A DNA stretch of 64,000 nucleotides from Typhlomys cinereus (Eukaryota; Chordata; Mammalia; Rodentia; Platacanthomyidae). Both the position numbers and the translations under genes were made by a program. How positions within the stretch are numbered: position 1 is the stretch's first letter; each line of letters begins with the position of its first letter. The DNA is taken from NCBI GenBank assembly GCA_023101885.1, contig JALPQD010000087.1:6205016-6269015 (forward strand), read 5' to 3'. Positions 33,815 to 64,000 of the stretch are shown in pieces. The notes below the pieces were generated by a model that was given only the letters and a program-made list of their open reading frames with translations, was not told where the DNA came from and did not search any database.

Positions 33815-64000
<30,186 letters not shown>

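Overview
This is a rodent nuclear genome window. The evidence is two split, vertebrate-type genes with GT-AG introns, a CpG-island promoter, and dense rodent repeats: tRNA-derived SINEs with a B2-like head, B3-, RSINE1/B4-, B1- and ID-type SINEs, L1 ends and solo LTR-type repeats. The classical mouse/hamster B2 body was not recognised. Instead at least ten copies of a SINE with a B2-like head and a different body are present, which points to a rodent outside the common mouse/rat/hamster set. I cannot name the species.

Layout. Bases 1 to about 18,200 are intergenic, with no gene that I can support; they are a mosaic of SINEs, LTR-type repeats, an L1 3' end and microsatellites. A CpG island covers roughly 18,230-20,420 and carries a run of CCAAT boxes. 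It is followed by USP1 on the plus strand: an inferred non-coding exon 1 ending at 19,612, then eight coding exons from 21,089 to 29,547, giving 783 residues. USP1 poly(A) signals lie at about 29.85 and 30.27 kb. A gap of about 3 kb, full of SINEs, separates it from the 3' end of DOCK7 on the minus strand. DOCK7 runs from its poly(A) signal at 33,375 and stop codon at 33,815 up to 63,233 and continues beyond the right edge. Fourteen constitutive exons are present, encoding the last 646 residues including the whole DHR2 GEF domain, plus one optional 15-nt microexon. The tail-to-tail USP1/DOCK7 order matches human chromosome 1p31.

The two genes are neighbours by synteny, not by pathway. USP1 is the nuclear deubiquitinase of FANCD2, FANCI and PCNA. 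DOCK7 is a cytoplasmic Rac/Cdc42 exchange factor.

Most interesting sequence-level observations: (1) a 15-nt DOCK7 microexon inside the DHR2 domain, facing a tandem acceptor in the next exon; (2) a perfect 28-bp palindrome over the likely branch-point zone of a DOCK7 exon; (3) a cluster of seven CCAAT-box sites within about 250 bp of the USP1 promoter; (4) a 36-bp retroposed mRNA tail, with its own AATAAA and a 15-bp target-site duplication, inserted inside a SINE; (5) a short upstream ORF spanning the USP1 exon 1/exon 2 junction. I found no previously undescribed multi-gene system.
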